From Mycetocola lacteus (GTDB taxonomy: Bacteria; Actinomycetota; Actinomycetes; Actinomycetales; Microbacteriaceae): a stretch of 64,000 bases of DNA. The notes below the pieces were generated by a model. The model did not search any database. It saw nothing but the letters and a program-made list of their open reading frames with translations, and was not told the DNA's origin. Each line of letters starts with the position of its first letter. Position 1 is the stretch's first letter. Made by a program: the position numbers and the translations under genes. The stretch spans positions 62,001 to 126,000 of the forward strand of contig NZ_RCUY01000014.1 in assembly GCF_003667575.1 (NCBI RefSeq), given 5' to 3'. This document shows, piece by piece, positions 9,062 to 17,808 of the stretch.

Positions 9062-9742
9062 CTACTTCAGCCAGAGATCGCTGAGGATATTAACCGAGTT
9101 CCACAGCGACTGCCCCTTGGAACGGGAGTAGTCGGTGTACACCACAAAGACGGGCTCCTCCGCGTAACGCAGCTTGGCGTTGGCGATCTCGGCGATGATT
9201 TCGGAGGCGTGTGCCATCCGGTTTTGGCGAATGCGAATCGCGCTCGCACCGGTGCGGTTAAACGCTCGCAGACCGTTGTGAGCATCGGTCAGCTTCATCC
9301 CAGAGGTAAGGTTTCCGAAGATCACCGCGGCCTTCAGCACGATCTTCTTGAGCAGGCCCGGCTTGGTCCGTCCGTCCAGGAAGCGCGAACCGATCACCAC
9401 ATCGAGCGGCTCCGAGTCCAGGCGGTTAACCATCGCCAGGGCGTCCTCAACCCGGTGCTGCCCGTCGGAATCAAAGGTCACAAAAAACTCTGCATTGGGA
9501 TCCTGCAGCGCGTAGCTGATCCCGGTCTGCAACGCGGCCCCCTGGCCCAGGTTGATCGGATGGACCACAACGGTCGCCCCGCCCAGGCGCGCCTGTTCGG
9601 CCGATGCATCCGTGCTGCCGTCGTCTACGCACACGATGTTGGGGAAGGTCTGTCGAGCGTGCTCGACAACCTCCCGCACGACCTGTGCCTCGTTATACAG
9701 CGGCACCACGAGCCACGTGCGTTGGGTTACTGATGTGGAAAT
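9062..9742 (-). CDS. Family 2 glycosyltransferase, polyprenyl-phosphate type
   Basis: This GT2 enzyme of about 226 residues resembles dolichol-phosphate mannose synthase. It has V-V-P-L-Y-N-E, then C-V-D-D-G-S-T-D, then D-S-D-G-Q-H, and I-G-S-R-F near residue 140. It has no membrane helix and is followed by a DUF2304 gene, its usual partner. The product is probably a polyprenyl-phosphate sugar for the GT-C-like proteins nearby. No ATG, GTG or TTG is available near the conserved start. I place the start at an ATT preceded by a good GAGGGAGA site, because the longer frame (to a GTG at 9865) runs through the upstream gene's terminator hairpin. Confidence 0.8.
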   Translation of the reverse strand: MSTSVTQRTWLVVPLYNEAQVVREVVEHARQTFPNIVCVDDGSTDASAEQARLGGATVVVHPINLGQGAALQTGISYALQDPNAEFFVTFDSDGQHRVEDALAMVNRLDSEPLDVVIGSRFLDGRTKPGLLKKIVLKAAVIFGNLTSGMKLTDAHNGLRAFNRTGASAIRIRQNRMAHASEIIAEIANAKLRYAEEPVFVVYTDYSRSKGQSLWNSVNILSDLWLK

Positions 9743-9852
9743 GCGATTCTCCCTCGCTCGGTATTCGTAGTCCAGTGTAAAACACTGCGACGGGGAAGCT
9801 CTCCAGCTCCCGCGGTACGCCGGATGTGGCGTCCGATAGTTTGTGATGACAT

Positions 9853-9896
9853 GCGGCTGCGTCACGGTGCGAGTACTCGCATCGTGACGCAGCCGC
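9853..9896 (-). terminator. Terminator of the secreted-protein gene
   Basis: Arms of 21 bases with one G-U-type mismatch and a 2-base centre lie just after the stop of the 762-residue secreted protein. It also limits the start of the GT2 gene downstream. Confidence 0.75.
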
Positions 9897-9904
9897 GGTC
9901 ATGC

Positions 9905-12193
9905 CTATGCCAGAGGACCATCCGGGATGAGGCGGGCGAAATCGAAGGAGACGTTGAGGAATCCCACGGCCGGGCCGCCCAGTGCGTTGAAACGATCCAT
10001 CGAATCCACCGCGCGCTTGCGGCCCGCATCCAACAGATAGATCCGACCGTCGCCGGTGCGGATGAACTTGGGGGCCGGATTCTTAGCCTTGGTCAGAACG
10101 GCGCAGGTGGAGGGATCCAGTGTTGTATAGCCCACCGGGAACTGGTTCCGGTCGGTCACCGGGACCAGGGTTCCACCGGCCGCGACAAATGAGTTTGCGC
10201 CACAGATGTACCCGTAGGCCAACGGTGCTGCGGCGACCTTGTACGCGTTGAGATCCGCGATCGAAACAAAGGTGACCGACTGCGTGATCCCCGCCGCGGC
10301 GGCGGGGTCGAAGCTGTTCAGCAGAACCTTGGTCCCGGCACCGTCGATCAGGTACACGTTCGGGTCGGCGGCGGTCCGGTACAGCGCACCCACGGTGAGC
10401 TGGGCCGGTCCGGTCTTGATCCGGGTGAATACCTTATCTGGCAGGGTGACAAACTGACTCGACCCGTTGAGGCGAACAAAGCCCGACCATCCGTCGTATC
10501 CGCGGATCTGGCCATCGGCCGCACGCGAGATCACCGGCGAGCTGGCGCCCTTGACCGCGGCACCGGCAGGAACGGTGCCCTGCAGCGGATAGTCGGCAAC
10601 AAGCTGCGCGGTGGCCGGCACACTGTCCAGGCTTCCCGCCCCGCTGTCTGCTGCCCACTCGACTCGGCCGTCGCTGGTCAGGAGCTGCGTCGGCCCGCTT
10701 CCGCCCACACGGACTCGACCAGAGAACACGGTGGAATTGGCGGTCAGCATATTAATCGAGTCGTTTGAGAGCGAACCGTACGGCTTGAGGTTGTTCTTCA
10801 GCGAGTTCAGCGTCGCCTCGGAGACTGGATACCGGCTGCTGCCGTAAACATAGCTCAGCGCCGACGTGTTGCGGTTTTGCACCACCAGTGAGTCCCGCAC
10901 AATCGGAGCTCCCAGTGCCAGGCCGGAAATGGCCGAGTCGCTCAGCATGGTGAACCCGGCGGGAATGCCGGCCTGGCTCTGCGAGGCGGCGTCGGCTACC
11001 TCGCGACGCTGGCTGGACTTAATGTAGAAGCGCTGCCCCGAGGACAAACCCACCACCGAGGTGAGGGCCGGACCGGTGGTGAACTTTGCCACCTGATCGT
11101 CGGTGAGCTGCACGTATCCGGCGGGGTTGCAGGCTCCGGCAAAGTCTTCCACGATCACACAGGAGCTCATGGAGAATTTCACGCCGTTATCGAAGAAGAA
11201 CATCGCCCCACTTGCCGCGCGCATAATGCGTCCCGCGGGCTGTGCCGTGGTGAACTTGTCCAGGTAGGACTGGTCCACATAGGACACGTTCCCCAGCGGT
11301 GCCAGGTTATTGAGCAGGGTCATGTCGGAGACCACGTGCTTACGGGTATCGCTGATCAGATACACCGTCGAGTTCGACGTGGTTCGCACCAGGGCGCTGG
11401 GGTCGGTGGAGGCACCAAACCAGTCGGTGTACATCCGCCAGAAGTTTCGGTTTCCATAGGAGCTGCAGGAGTCACCGGTGCCATAAAGGTTGTTCAAGGC
11501 CGCCTGGTTGGGCTGGTACGGGGTGTAGTTGTAGAGCCCGGCGGTTGCCTGGTTCTGGATAAACACCGGCGTGGTTCCACAGCTTGCGTTCGGGTGCAGG
11601 CGAATGTTGTTCACGCGTCCGGCAATGTGTCCCCAGTAGGTCGGGTTCGCCTGGTAGCGCTTGAACTGGAGCGCGGCCATATACACCTGGTTGTAAAAAC
11701 CGAAGTACTTGGCATCACAGGCGGAGGTGTCCGGGCAGGCATAACCGGTGGCGATCGTATAACGCGATGCCGACGGGTTGCTCAGCGTGACCAGGCCCTG
11801 CTCCTTTTCCAACAGGACCAGGATCGCCTTTTGACTAATGCCGCAGGCTTGACCCACGCGCGCAATAATCTGTGCGGCGGTCTCATTGGCGCGTCCGTCA
11901 TAGGCGGCACACTTGCCCGCGTCTGCCGGACGGGTCACCGTGTTCATGGTGAAGTCCTTAAGACAGGTGTATCCGCTCTGACACTTGGCAACCTTGCCGT
12001 TCAGGAACGACTGCACCTCGGCGGCACTCATGGCCTGACCGTCGAAGAACTGTGCGTCGGTAATCAGGTTGCCCGGATTGAAATCACGGGCATCGGCCGC
12101 CTGGGCGGAGGTCGCCGGAACGATTCCTACCAGGAGGCCAAGAAGCAGCGTAAACAGGAGTCCGCCGCTGAGGGAGCGGCTGCGGATACTCAT
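9905..12193 (-). CDS. Large secreted repeat protein with lysozyme-like N-terminal domain
   Basis: The 762-residue product has a Sec signal peptide (charged start, hydrophobic core, A-T-S-A-Q-A cleavage site near residue 32). Residues 37-270 form a cysteine-containing domain with an L-L-E-K-E-Q-G-L-V stretch (residues 127-135) that could hold a catalytic glutamate, as in lysozyme-like wall hydrolases. The rest is built of five or more degenerate units of about 80-90 residues, each with an aromatic Y-L/I-x-D/S core (for example V-Y-L-I-S-D and I-Y-L-L-D-A). Actinobacterial relatives are often named only as surface or hemagglutinin-like proteins. The upstream lipoprotein gene overlaps its ATG by four bases. 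A wall- or glycan-binding role is inferred. Confidence 0.75.
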   Translation of the reverse strand: MSIRSRSLSGGLLFTLLLGLLVGIVPATSAQAADARDFNPGNLITDAQFFDGQAMSAAEVQSFLNGKVAKCQSGYTCLKDFTMNTVTRPADAGKCAAYDGRANETAAQIIARVGQACGISQKAILVLLEKEQGLVTLSNPSASRYTIATGYACPDTSACDAKYFGFYNQVYMAALQFKRYQANPTYWGHIAGRVNNIRLHPNASCGTTPVFIQNQATAGLYNYTPYQPNQAALNNLYGTGDSCSSYGNRNFWRMYTDWFGASTDPSALVRTTSNSTVYLISDTRKHVVSDMTLLNNLAPLGNVSYVDQSYLDKFTTAQPAGRIMRAASGAMFFFDNGVKFSMSSCVIVEDFAGACNPAGYVQLTDDQVAKFTTGPALTSVVGLSSGQRFYIKSSQRREVADAASQSQAGIPAGFTMLSDSAISGLALGAPIVRDSLVVQNRNTSALSYVYGSSRYPVSEATLNSLKNNLKPYGSLSNDSINMLTANSTVFSGRVRVGGSGPTQLLTSDGRVEWAADSGAGSLDSVPATAQLVADYPLQGTVPAGAAVKGASSPVISRAADGQIRGYDGWSGFVRLNGSSQFVTLPDKVFTRIKTGPAQLTVGALYRTAADPNVYLIDGAGTKVLLNSFDPAAAAGITQSVTFVSIADLNAYKVAAAPLAYGYICGANSFVAAGGTLVPVTDRNQFPVGYTTLDPSTCAVLTKAKNPAPKFIRTGDGRIYLLDAGRKRAVDSMDRFNALGGPAVGFLNVSFDFARLIPDGPLA

Positions 12194-12708
12194 GGGACCT
12201 CCACGGTCTCGACGGCGGAGGTGACCGGCTGTGCGGCACTATCCACGGGTTTATAAACGAGACGGGCCTTCCACGACCCACTCGGAAGCTTTTCGATCGG
12301 TACCTGTCCCACGCCGCAGCTGGTGCTTGCCCGATCGGCGACACCGGTGCGCTCCACGCTCTGCACGACACCCTCGTCGTTGGTGAGCTCGTAGGTGCAG
12401 GAACCGTTGTCCTCGATGATTCCGGTGACATACCCCGAAACCGAGACATTTTTCCCGTCGACGTCGACGCTTGCCAGTACCAGAACTGCCTCGTGCTCGT
12501 CGGCCGGGTTTTCTGTTTCGGTACCGGGTGAGCTGCTGGCCTCGCCCGAGGGCAGGGGCCCGGGACCCGGGGTGTGAGGCTCCGTGGCCTCGTCATGTAC
12601 GGCGCATCCGGCCAGGAGCAGCAGCGAAAGCACCCCGATTGCCCCTAGCTGAGCCGGGCGTCGATGGGCGCTCATATTCCGTTGACGATTTCTCGCACGT
12701 TCCCGCAT
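12190..12708 (-). CDS. Predicted lipoprotein, coupled to the secreted repeat protein
   Basis: This 172-residue protein has a charged N-terminus, a hydrophobic stretch and a lipobox L-A-G-C (Cys at residue 35), then a Pro/Ser/Glu-rich linker and a small domain with two cysteines (near residues 113 and 140) that could form a disulfide. It should be lipid-anchored outside the membrane. An AGGAGT site seven bases before the ATG at 12708 supports this start. The stop overlaps the start of the large secreted protein, so the two are made together and may act as a pair. I do not recognise the domain. Confidence 0.75.
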   Translation of the reverse strand: MRERARNRQRNMSAHRRPAQLGAIGVLSLLLLAGCAVHDEATEPHTPGPGPLPSGEASSSPGTETENPADEHEAVLVLASVDVDGKNVSVSGYVTGIIEDNGSCTYELTNDEGVVQSVERTGVADRASTSCGVGQVPIEKLPSGSWKARLVYKPVDSAAQPVTSAVETVEVP

Positions 12709-12847
12709 CGGTTGTACTCCTGACTCCCCGCCGTAACGGGTTGCCAGCCCGCTGTCACATCTGACATTTAGTCAGCTTAATCGACGGAACCCGCCGCGTC
12801 GAATGCTCGTGTCGTATCCGCACTCTCGCGAGGACAAGCCTCGGAGC

Positions 12848-14230
12848 CTACGATCCGCTTCCCAGAGGTGTTCCGGTGAAGACAAAAAGCAGTCCACAGA
12901 CAAATGCCACCGGGGCACCGATCAGGATCAGCACTCTCCCGGCCCGCGCGCGGGCACACAGCGTCACGGTGATGGCCAGCGCGATCGGAAACAGCGATAG
13001 CGCATAACGGGTGGGAAGTGGGAAGTATCCCTGACCCGTCAGCCACAGTGCGGCCACGAGGAGTGGTCCACCCAGAAGACTGACGATAAGGACCCCCAGA
13101 GCCAGGGCGAACAGCAGCGAATTACGCGCATTCTCGGGGTCCGGAGTGACGGAGGAGACCTCGGACCGGCGCACGACTCGCGGCCCATACAGCACCAGCG
13201 CCGCCAGGATTCCGCCCACAATAGCCCAGCCCAGCACGGTGGCAACCAGGTAGCCGGGGGCGTTGAAGAGCAACGGATCCCGGCCGCTCGTGGTGTAGGA
13301 ACCGAAAAATTTCAGGACTTCACGTACCAGCGCGTCCCCGGTCAAGGGCTGGGTAATTCCCTGCGCACCCGACAGCGGATCGGCGAGTTTCGGGCGCAGC
13401 ACGCTCCACACCCCCTGGCCGATCAGTGGCAGTATCAGCATCGAACCCAGTACCGTGACCACACGGCGAGTCGTCACGGCCTCGGGCAGGGAACGCCGCC
13501 AGGCCAGCACCACCAGGGTAATCGCGCACGCAGCCACCGCCATCAGGTTTTGTAATTTGGCCAGGGTGGCAACGAGCGCAATCGTCGGCAACATCCAGGC
13601 CCCGCGTCCACTCTGCGCCCAGCGAACGGTGACATAGAGTAGCGCCGCACCGGCCACAGGGGCGGTGGCATCGGTGGTGACAAACGTGGTCGACCACCAA
13701 ATCGGTAGCGATCCGATCAGGAGCAGGGGCGCGGCCACGCTGAGCATGCGATCAGCACCCAACCGGCGCAACGATCCGGCAAGCAGCACGGCCGCTGCCG
13801 CAAGCCAGACCGCACCCACCAGACGACCAGCGGCCACCAGGTCCATCCCGCCGAGCGTCATCAGCGGTTGAGCGAGGACACGGGTGATCGCGAAGTAGAT
13901 CGGGGTGTACAGATCCGCGGTGTTCGCGCCGCCAAACGGATAGTCCGCATCGGTGCCGGATACGCCGGTGCCACAGAACTCGGGCCGCGGCTCGAGCGCG
14001 TACTGCACGCCGTGGCAGTCCAAATACTCGCGGGCAAACTCTCCGGTCGCCTCCCCCGAAGCCACCGCTCCCTGGCTCCCAACCTTGGCCAGGTAATCGA
14101 TATAGACGTACTCATCGATGGGTGACAGCGAGGTGTGCTGCGCCGCTCCCACCCCGACGAAGGCCATGCTCGCGGCCACCAGCAGGAGGACCGAAAGTAT
14201 GCGTACCGTCCAGCTTCGCGTGTGACTCAT
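12848..14230 (-). CDS. Polytopic membrane protein, GT-C-like, paralogue 2
   Basis: This protein of about 460 residues has ten or more helices. After the first helix it has L-S-P-I-D-E-Y-V-Y-I-D-Y-L, and later Y-T-P-I-Y-F-A-I-T-R-V, both nearly the same as in the plus-strand paralogue at 7098. The shared acidic pair and topology suggest a GT-C glycosyltransferase that uses a polyprenyl-phosphate donor. The ATG at 14230 is chosen because GGGGAG lies five bases before it; the frame extends 33 codons further without a ribosome site. It lacks the long proline-rich tail of the paralogue. Function is inferred. Confidence 0.7.
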   Translation of the reverse strand: MSHTRSWTVRILSVLLLVAASMAFVGVGAAQHTSLSPIDEYVYIDYLAKVGSQGAVASGEATGEFAREYLDCHGVQYALEPRPEFCGTGVSGTDADYPFGGANTADLYTPIYFAITRVLAQPLMTLGGMDLVAAGRLVGAVWLAAAAVLLAGSLRRLGADRMLSVAAPLLLIGSLPIWWSTTFVTTDATAPVAGAALLYVTVRWAQSGRGAWMLPTIALVATLAKLQNLMAVAACAITLVVLAWRRSLPEAVTTRRVVTVLGSMLILPLIGQGVWSVLRPKLADPLSGAQGITQPLTGDALVREVLKFFGSYTTSGRDPLLFNAPGYLVATVLGWAIVGGILAALVLYGPRVVRRSEVSSVTPDPENARNSLLFALALGVLIVSLLGGPLLVAALWLTGQGYFPLPTRYALSLFPIALAITVTLCARARAGRVLILIGAPVAFVCGLLFVFTGTPLGSGS

Positions 14231-14419
14231 CGATACTCCCCGATTGGTATGGGTTTTCCCGGGTGAACGTCTCACGCTCAGGCGGCACACATAGACCGCC
14301 GTTACCCGTAGATTAGTATGCTTGTACACGCTGGCTCAAATATGCCCGCACTGGAGTGCGCCCAAATTCTTCGTCCTTCTCGACGAATGGGTGCATACAT
14401 CACTGGAGGAACCCTGCCC

Positions 14420-15358
14420 GTGCAAAATCAAGCGGCCGAATCTGCGGAGAACCGGATCGCTCGGCTCTCCACCGAACCGTTCGTCTCGGTCGGCAGCAAC
14501 CCGGGGTTCTTTTCGGGTACCCGAGCGTCGATCGTAGACATCTGGAAGCACCGCGAGCTCTTGGGCCTGCTGGTTCGTCGTGAGCTGCGGGCAAAGTATA
14601 AGGACAGCCGACTCGGCATCGTCTGGAGCCTCGCTCGCCCGCTCGCGCAGCTGCTGATCTACTACTTCGCCATCGGTCAGGTCCTCGGCGCCGCCCGTTC
14701 CACGCCCGACTTTGCGATCTTTGTGTTTATCGGCCTGACCATGTGGGCGCTGTTCACCGACATTCTCAACTCGGGGGTGGGGTCGATCATCTCCAACTCG
14801 GGCCTGGTGAAAAAGGTCTACCTGCCGCGTGAGATCTTCCCGCTCGCGGGTGTGGGTTCGGCGCTGTTTAACTTCGGTGTGCAGGTGGTGATCCTGATCA
14901 TCGCGTTCATCGCGCTGGGTGCGCCGCCGATCCCCGATCATCTGCTGCTGGCTCCGCTGGCGCTGATCACGCTGATCGTGTTTGCGACCGCCATCGGGCT
15001 GGCGCTTGCCGCCCTCAACGTCTATTTGCGCGACATCCAGCACTTCGTGGAGCTCGCGCTGACCATCCTGTTCTGGGCCTCCCCGATCGTGTACCCCTTC
15101 AAGTTTGTGCACGACAAGCTGCAGGGCAACTGGCTGGAACAGATCTATCTGAACAACCCAATTACCCTCTGTATTGTCTCCATGCAGCGTGCCCTGTGGC
15201 GCGCCGGATCCGTGGAGACCGACCCCAAGCTGATCCAGCACTGGCCCGAAAACCTCGAGCTGCGCCTGCTGATCACCCTCGGTATTTCCATTGTGCTGCT
15301 GTGGCTCGCCCAGCGCCTCTTCGCCCGCCTGCAGGGCAGCTTTGCACAGGAGCTCTAA
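14420..15358 (+). CDS. wzm: Polysaccharide ABC exporter, permease (Wzm)
   Basis: This ABC-2 type permease of about 312 residues has six helices after an N-terminal amphipathic region with R-R-E-L-R-A-K-Y-K-D-S-R-L-G, the usual entry motif of Wzm/TagG proteins. It forms the membrane channel that moves a finished lipid-linked polysaccharide across the membrane. The next gene is its ATPase and starts directly at the stop codon. A GGAGGA nine bases before the GTG at 14420 sets the start; earlier in-frame ATGs (14318, 14387) lack this site. Substrate is inferred from neighbours as a rhamnose-containing glycan. Confidence 0.9.
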   Translation: MQNQAAESAENRIARLSTEPFVSVGSNPGFFSGTRASIVDIWKHRELLGLLVRRELRAKYKDSRLGIVWSLARPLAQLLIYYFAIGQVLGAARSTPDFAIFVFIGLTMWALFTDILNSGVGSIISNSGLVKKVYLPREIFPLAGVGSALFNFGVQVVILIIAFIALGAPPIPDHLLLAPLALITLIVFATAIGLALAALNVYLRDIQHFVELALTILFWASPIVYPFKFVHDKLQGNWLEQIYLNNPITLCIVSMQRALWRAGSVETDPKLIQHWPENLELRLLITLGISIVLLWLAQRLFARLQGSFAQEL

Positions 15359-16528
15359 ATGACCACTACAGACATCATCCGGGTCCACGACGTATCCAAG
15401 CGCTTTGTCCTGCACCAGGACAAATCGCTCAAGGAGCGAGTACTCAACGTGCGTAAGGCCCGTGAGCACCGCAATGACTTTTGGGCGCTGTCAAACATCG
15501 ACCTGACCATTCAGGCGGGGACCACCGTGGGCCTGGTGGGTCACAACGGCTCGGGCAAGTCGACCCTGCTCAAGGTCATCGGCGGAATCCTGCAGCCCAC
15601 AACCGGAAAGGTCGAGCGTCGCGGACGTCTGGCCGCCCTGCTCGAGCTGGGTGCGGGATTCCATCCCGACCTCACCGGCCGCGAAAACGTGTACCTCAAC
15701 GCGGCCATCCTCGGGCTGAGCCGAGAGGAAACCGACGCGATCTTCGACGACGTGGTGGAGTTCTCCGGGATCGAGTCGTTCATCGAGACCCAGGTGAAGT
15801 TCTACAGCTCGGGCATGTATGTCCGCCTAGCCTTTGCCGTTGCCATCCATGTGGAACCCGACCTGCTGCTGGTGGACGAGGTCCTCGCCGTGGGTGATGA
15901 GCCGTTCCAGCGCAAATGCATGGACAAGATTGCCGAGTTCCAGAGTCAGGGCCGCACCATCGTGTTGGTGAGCCACTCCGCCGCACAGGTGGGCTCGCTG
16001 TGTGATCGTGTCATCGTCCTGGACGGTGGCAAGATTATGCACGATGGCGACCCCGCCAAGGGCCTGGCAATCCTGCGTGCCGGTTATGAAGCCGACCGCG
16101 TCGCACACGAGGCCGAAGCACCGGCCCCGGCGGTGGACAGCTACCGGATCGCCAATGCCACCGCAACATTTGACCCCACGACTCCCGATGATGTGCGGGT
16201 GGGACTGGACGTCGAGGTCCTCGAGCCCCGCGATAGCTGGGGAATCGGACTCTCGATCGAGAATTCGTTGGGTACCCATCTCTATGGCATGACCACCTTT
16301 GACCGTCCCGAGCTTGTGCTTCCCAACACGCGCGGGGTACACCACCTCGAGATCGTGCTGCCGCAGGTGCGGGTGGGAGCGGGTACCTACCTGGTCAACA
16401 TCGGCCTGGGTAACCAGGCGGGTGAGACCTTCCACCGCATCGCCGGTGCCGCCTCATTCGCGGTCGAAGCCAATGACTTTGGCTATGGTCTGATCCGAAT
16501 CAACCCCGAAATCACGGTAACCTCCTAA
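15359..16528 (+). CDS. wzt: Polysaccharide ABC exporter, ATPase (Wzt) with C-terminal glycan-binding domain
   Basis: This 389-residue ATPase powers export through the adjacent permease. Walker A reads G-H-N-G-S-G-K-S-T (about residue 61), the signature is Y-S-S-G-M, and Walker B is L-L-L-V-D-E-V. Residues after about 250 form an extra beta-rich domain. In characterised Wzt proteins such a domain recognises the terminal group of the polysaccharide before export, so chain-end modification may license export here. The ATG follows the wzm stop with no gap. The pyruvyltransferase-like gene begins two bases after the stop and is a candidate source of the recognised cap. Confidence 0.9.
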   Translation: MTTTDIIRVHDVSKRFVLHQDKSLKERVLNVRKAREHRNDFWALSNIDLTIQAGTTVGLVGHNGSGKSTLLKVIGGILQPTTGKVERRGRLAALLELGAGFHPDLTGRENVYLNAAILGLSREETDAIFDDVVEFSGIESFIETQVKFYSSGMYVRLAFAVAIHVEPDLLLVDEVLAVGDEPFQRKCMDKIAEFQSQGRTIVLVSHSAAQVGSLCDRVIVLDGGKIMHDGDPAKGLAILRAGYEADRVAHEAEAPAPAVDSYRIANATATFDPTTPDDVRVGLDVEVLEPRDSWGIGLSIENSLGTHLYGMTTFDRPELVLPNTRGVHHLEIVLPQVRVGAGTYLVNIGLGNQAGETFHRIAGAASFAVEANDFGYGLIRINPEITVTS

Positions 16529-16530
16529 AC

Positions 16531-17706
16531 ATGAACAACACGATTCGCGCCGGACTGCTCTACGACTCGGTGAGTCGCAACACCGGCGATATCGCGATGG
16601 GTATTGCGGCCGGTCAGTTGCTGAGCGCTCGCGGCGTTGAGCACACCATTATCGATCCGTTTGGCCCCTCGGCCTCCTCAACCACCCCGATGATCGTGGG
16701 CGGCGGCGAGCTAATCCGGACCACCGTCGACGACTTTTACGATCGTTTCCGTCCCCATGGACCGCATATCCTCAATGCCACCGGAATCTGGGACAGCGCC
16801 AATGACCTGGACTATCTGCGCGACTATGCGTTTGTGTCGGCACGCTCGAGCCGCGAAGCCGAGACGCTCGCCCCGTACGCCGACCAGGTGGAGGTACTCC
16901 CCTGCTCCACCACGCTGATGCGTTCCGAGCACTATCAGATTCCGGGTCTGGAGGAGGGCGAACCGGTCGTGGGCATCCACCTGGTGCCCCACTCCCTGCG
17001 CCTGATCGATGATCTACTCACGCTGATCAACGCAATTCCCTACCGCAAGGTCTTCATTCCGTTCACCCACTACAACGGGGATGAACCCTTCATGCGCTCG
17101 CTCTTCGATATGAGTGATGCGATCGTGCTGCCCAAGCTGGATCCGCTGGAGTTGCACTCGGTGCTGGGACAGATGCGCTATACCGTGGTCTCCTCCCTGC
17201 ACGCCTCGATCTTCTCCTACTCGCAGAACGTGCCGTTTGTGTCGATCCACCAGCGCAAGGCCGAGTACTACTTCAGGGACCGCGGACTCGAGGGCCAGCT
17301 GGTGCGTAATAATGGCGAGTTCCAGTCGGCTCTGGAGCGCGCCGCATCCGGCGAGATGGACTTCACCGATCTGATTGCCGCGGATGCCGCACGCATCAAC
17401 GCGGCCTATGATCGCTACACCGGCCTGCTGGGCGAGGGCTTCCCCACCCAGGCAGCCCCCAACGCCGCCGAGCAGGCTCAGCGTACCGCGCTGTACCTGG
17501 AACAGGCCGACCGTGTGATCGCCGATCACGACCTCGCCCTGGGCGCGGTCGAGGCCCGCCGCCTGGCCACCCTCGGTGAGATGCGTGATATCTACGCCAG
17601 CCACCAGCGGCTCGAAGCGGTGGTGGCCGAGCAGGCGGAACAGATCCGACGCCTGGAAGAGGCTCTGCCGACCCGAATCAGTCGGAAGCTCGGTCTAATC
17701 CGCTAG
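16531..17706 (+). CDS. Polysaccharide pyruvyltransferase family protein
   Basis: This 391-residue protein of the polysaccharide pyruvyltransferase (CsaB/WcaK-like) family has N-T-G-D-I-A near the N-terminus, G-G-G-E-L-I at about residue 57 and S-S-L-H-A-S-I-F-S-Y in the C-terminal half. Family members transfer pyruvate from phosphoenolpyruvate to a sugar, making a ketal. The last 80 residues are a charged coiled coil ending in an amphipathic basic helix, perhaps for membrane or exporter contact. It is the third gene of the wzm-wzt operon. The link to chain capping is inference. Confidence 0.82.
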   Translation: MNNTIRAGLLYDSVSRNTGDIAMGIAAGQLLSARGVEHTIIDPFGPSASSTTPMIVGGGELIRTTVDDFYDRFRPHGPHILNATGIWDSANDLDYLRDYAFVSARSSREAETLAPYADQVEVLPCSTTLMRSEHYQIPGLEEGEPVVGIHLVPHSLRLIDDLLTLINAIPYRKVFIPFTHYNGDEPFMRSLFDMSDAIVLPKLDPLELHSVLGQMRYTVVSSLHASIFSYSQNVPFVSIHQRKAEYYFRDRGLEGQLVRNNGEFQSALERAASGEMDFTDLIAADAARINAAYDRYTGLLGEGFPTQAAPNAAEQAQRTALYLEQADRVIADHDLALGAVEARRLATLGEMRDIYASHQRLEAVVAEQAEQIRRLEEALPTRISRKLGLIR

Positions 17707-17754
17707 CGGCCTCCCCGAGCCTCCTAACGGGCATTCTGGCCCGCAGCGCATAAC

Positions 17755-17796
17755 CACAACGCCCTCGTGATCCAATCGGATGACGAGGGCGTTGTG
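17755..17796. terminator. Bidirectional terminator hairpin
   Basis: Fourteen-base perfect arms around a 14-base loop lie between the convergent pyruvyltransferase and rhamnosyltransferase-like genes. Confidence 0.75.
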
Positions 17797-17808
17797 TGTG
17801 CGGATCGG

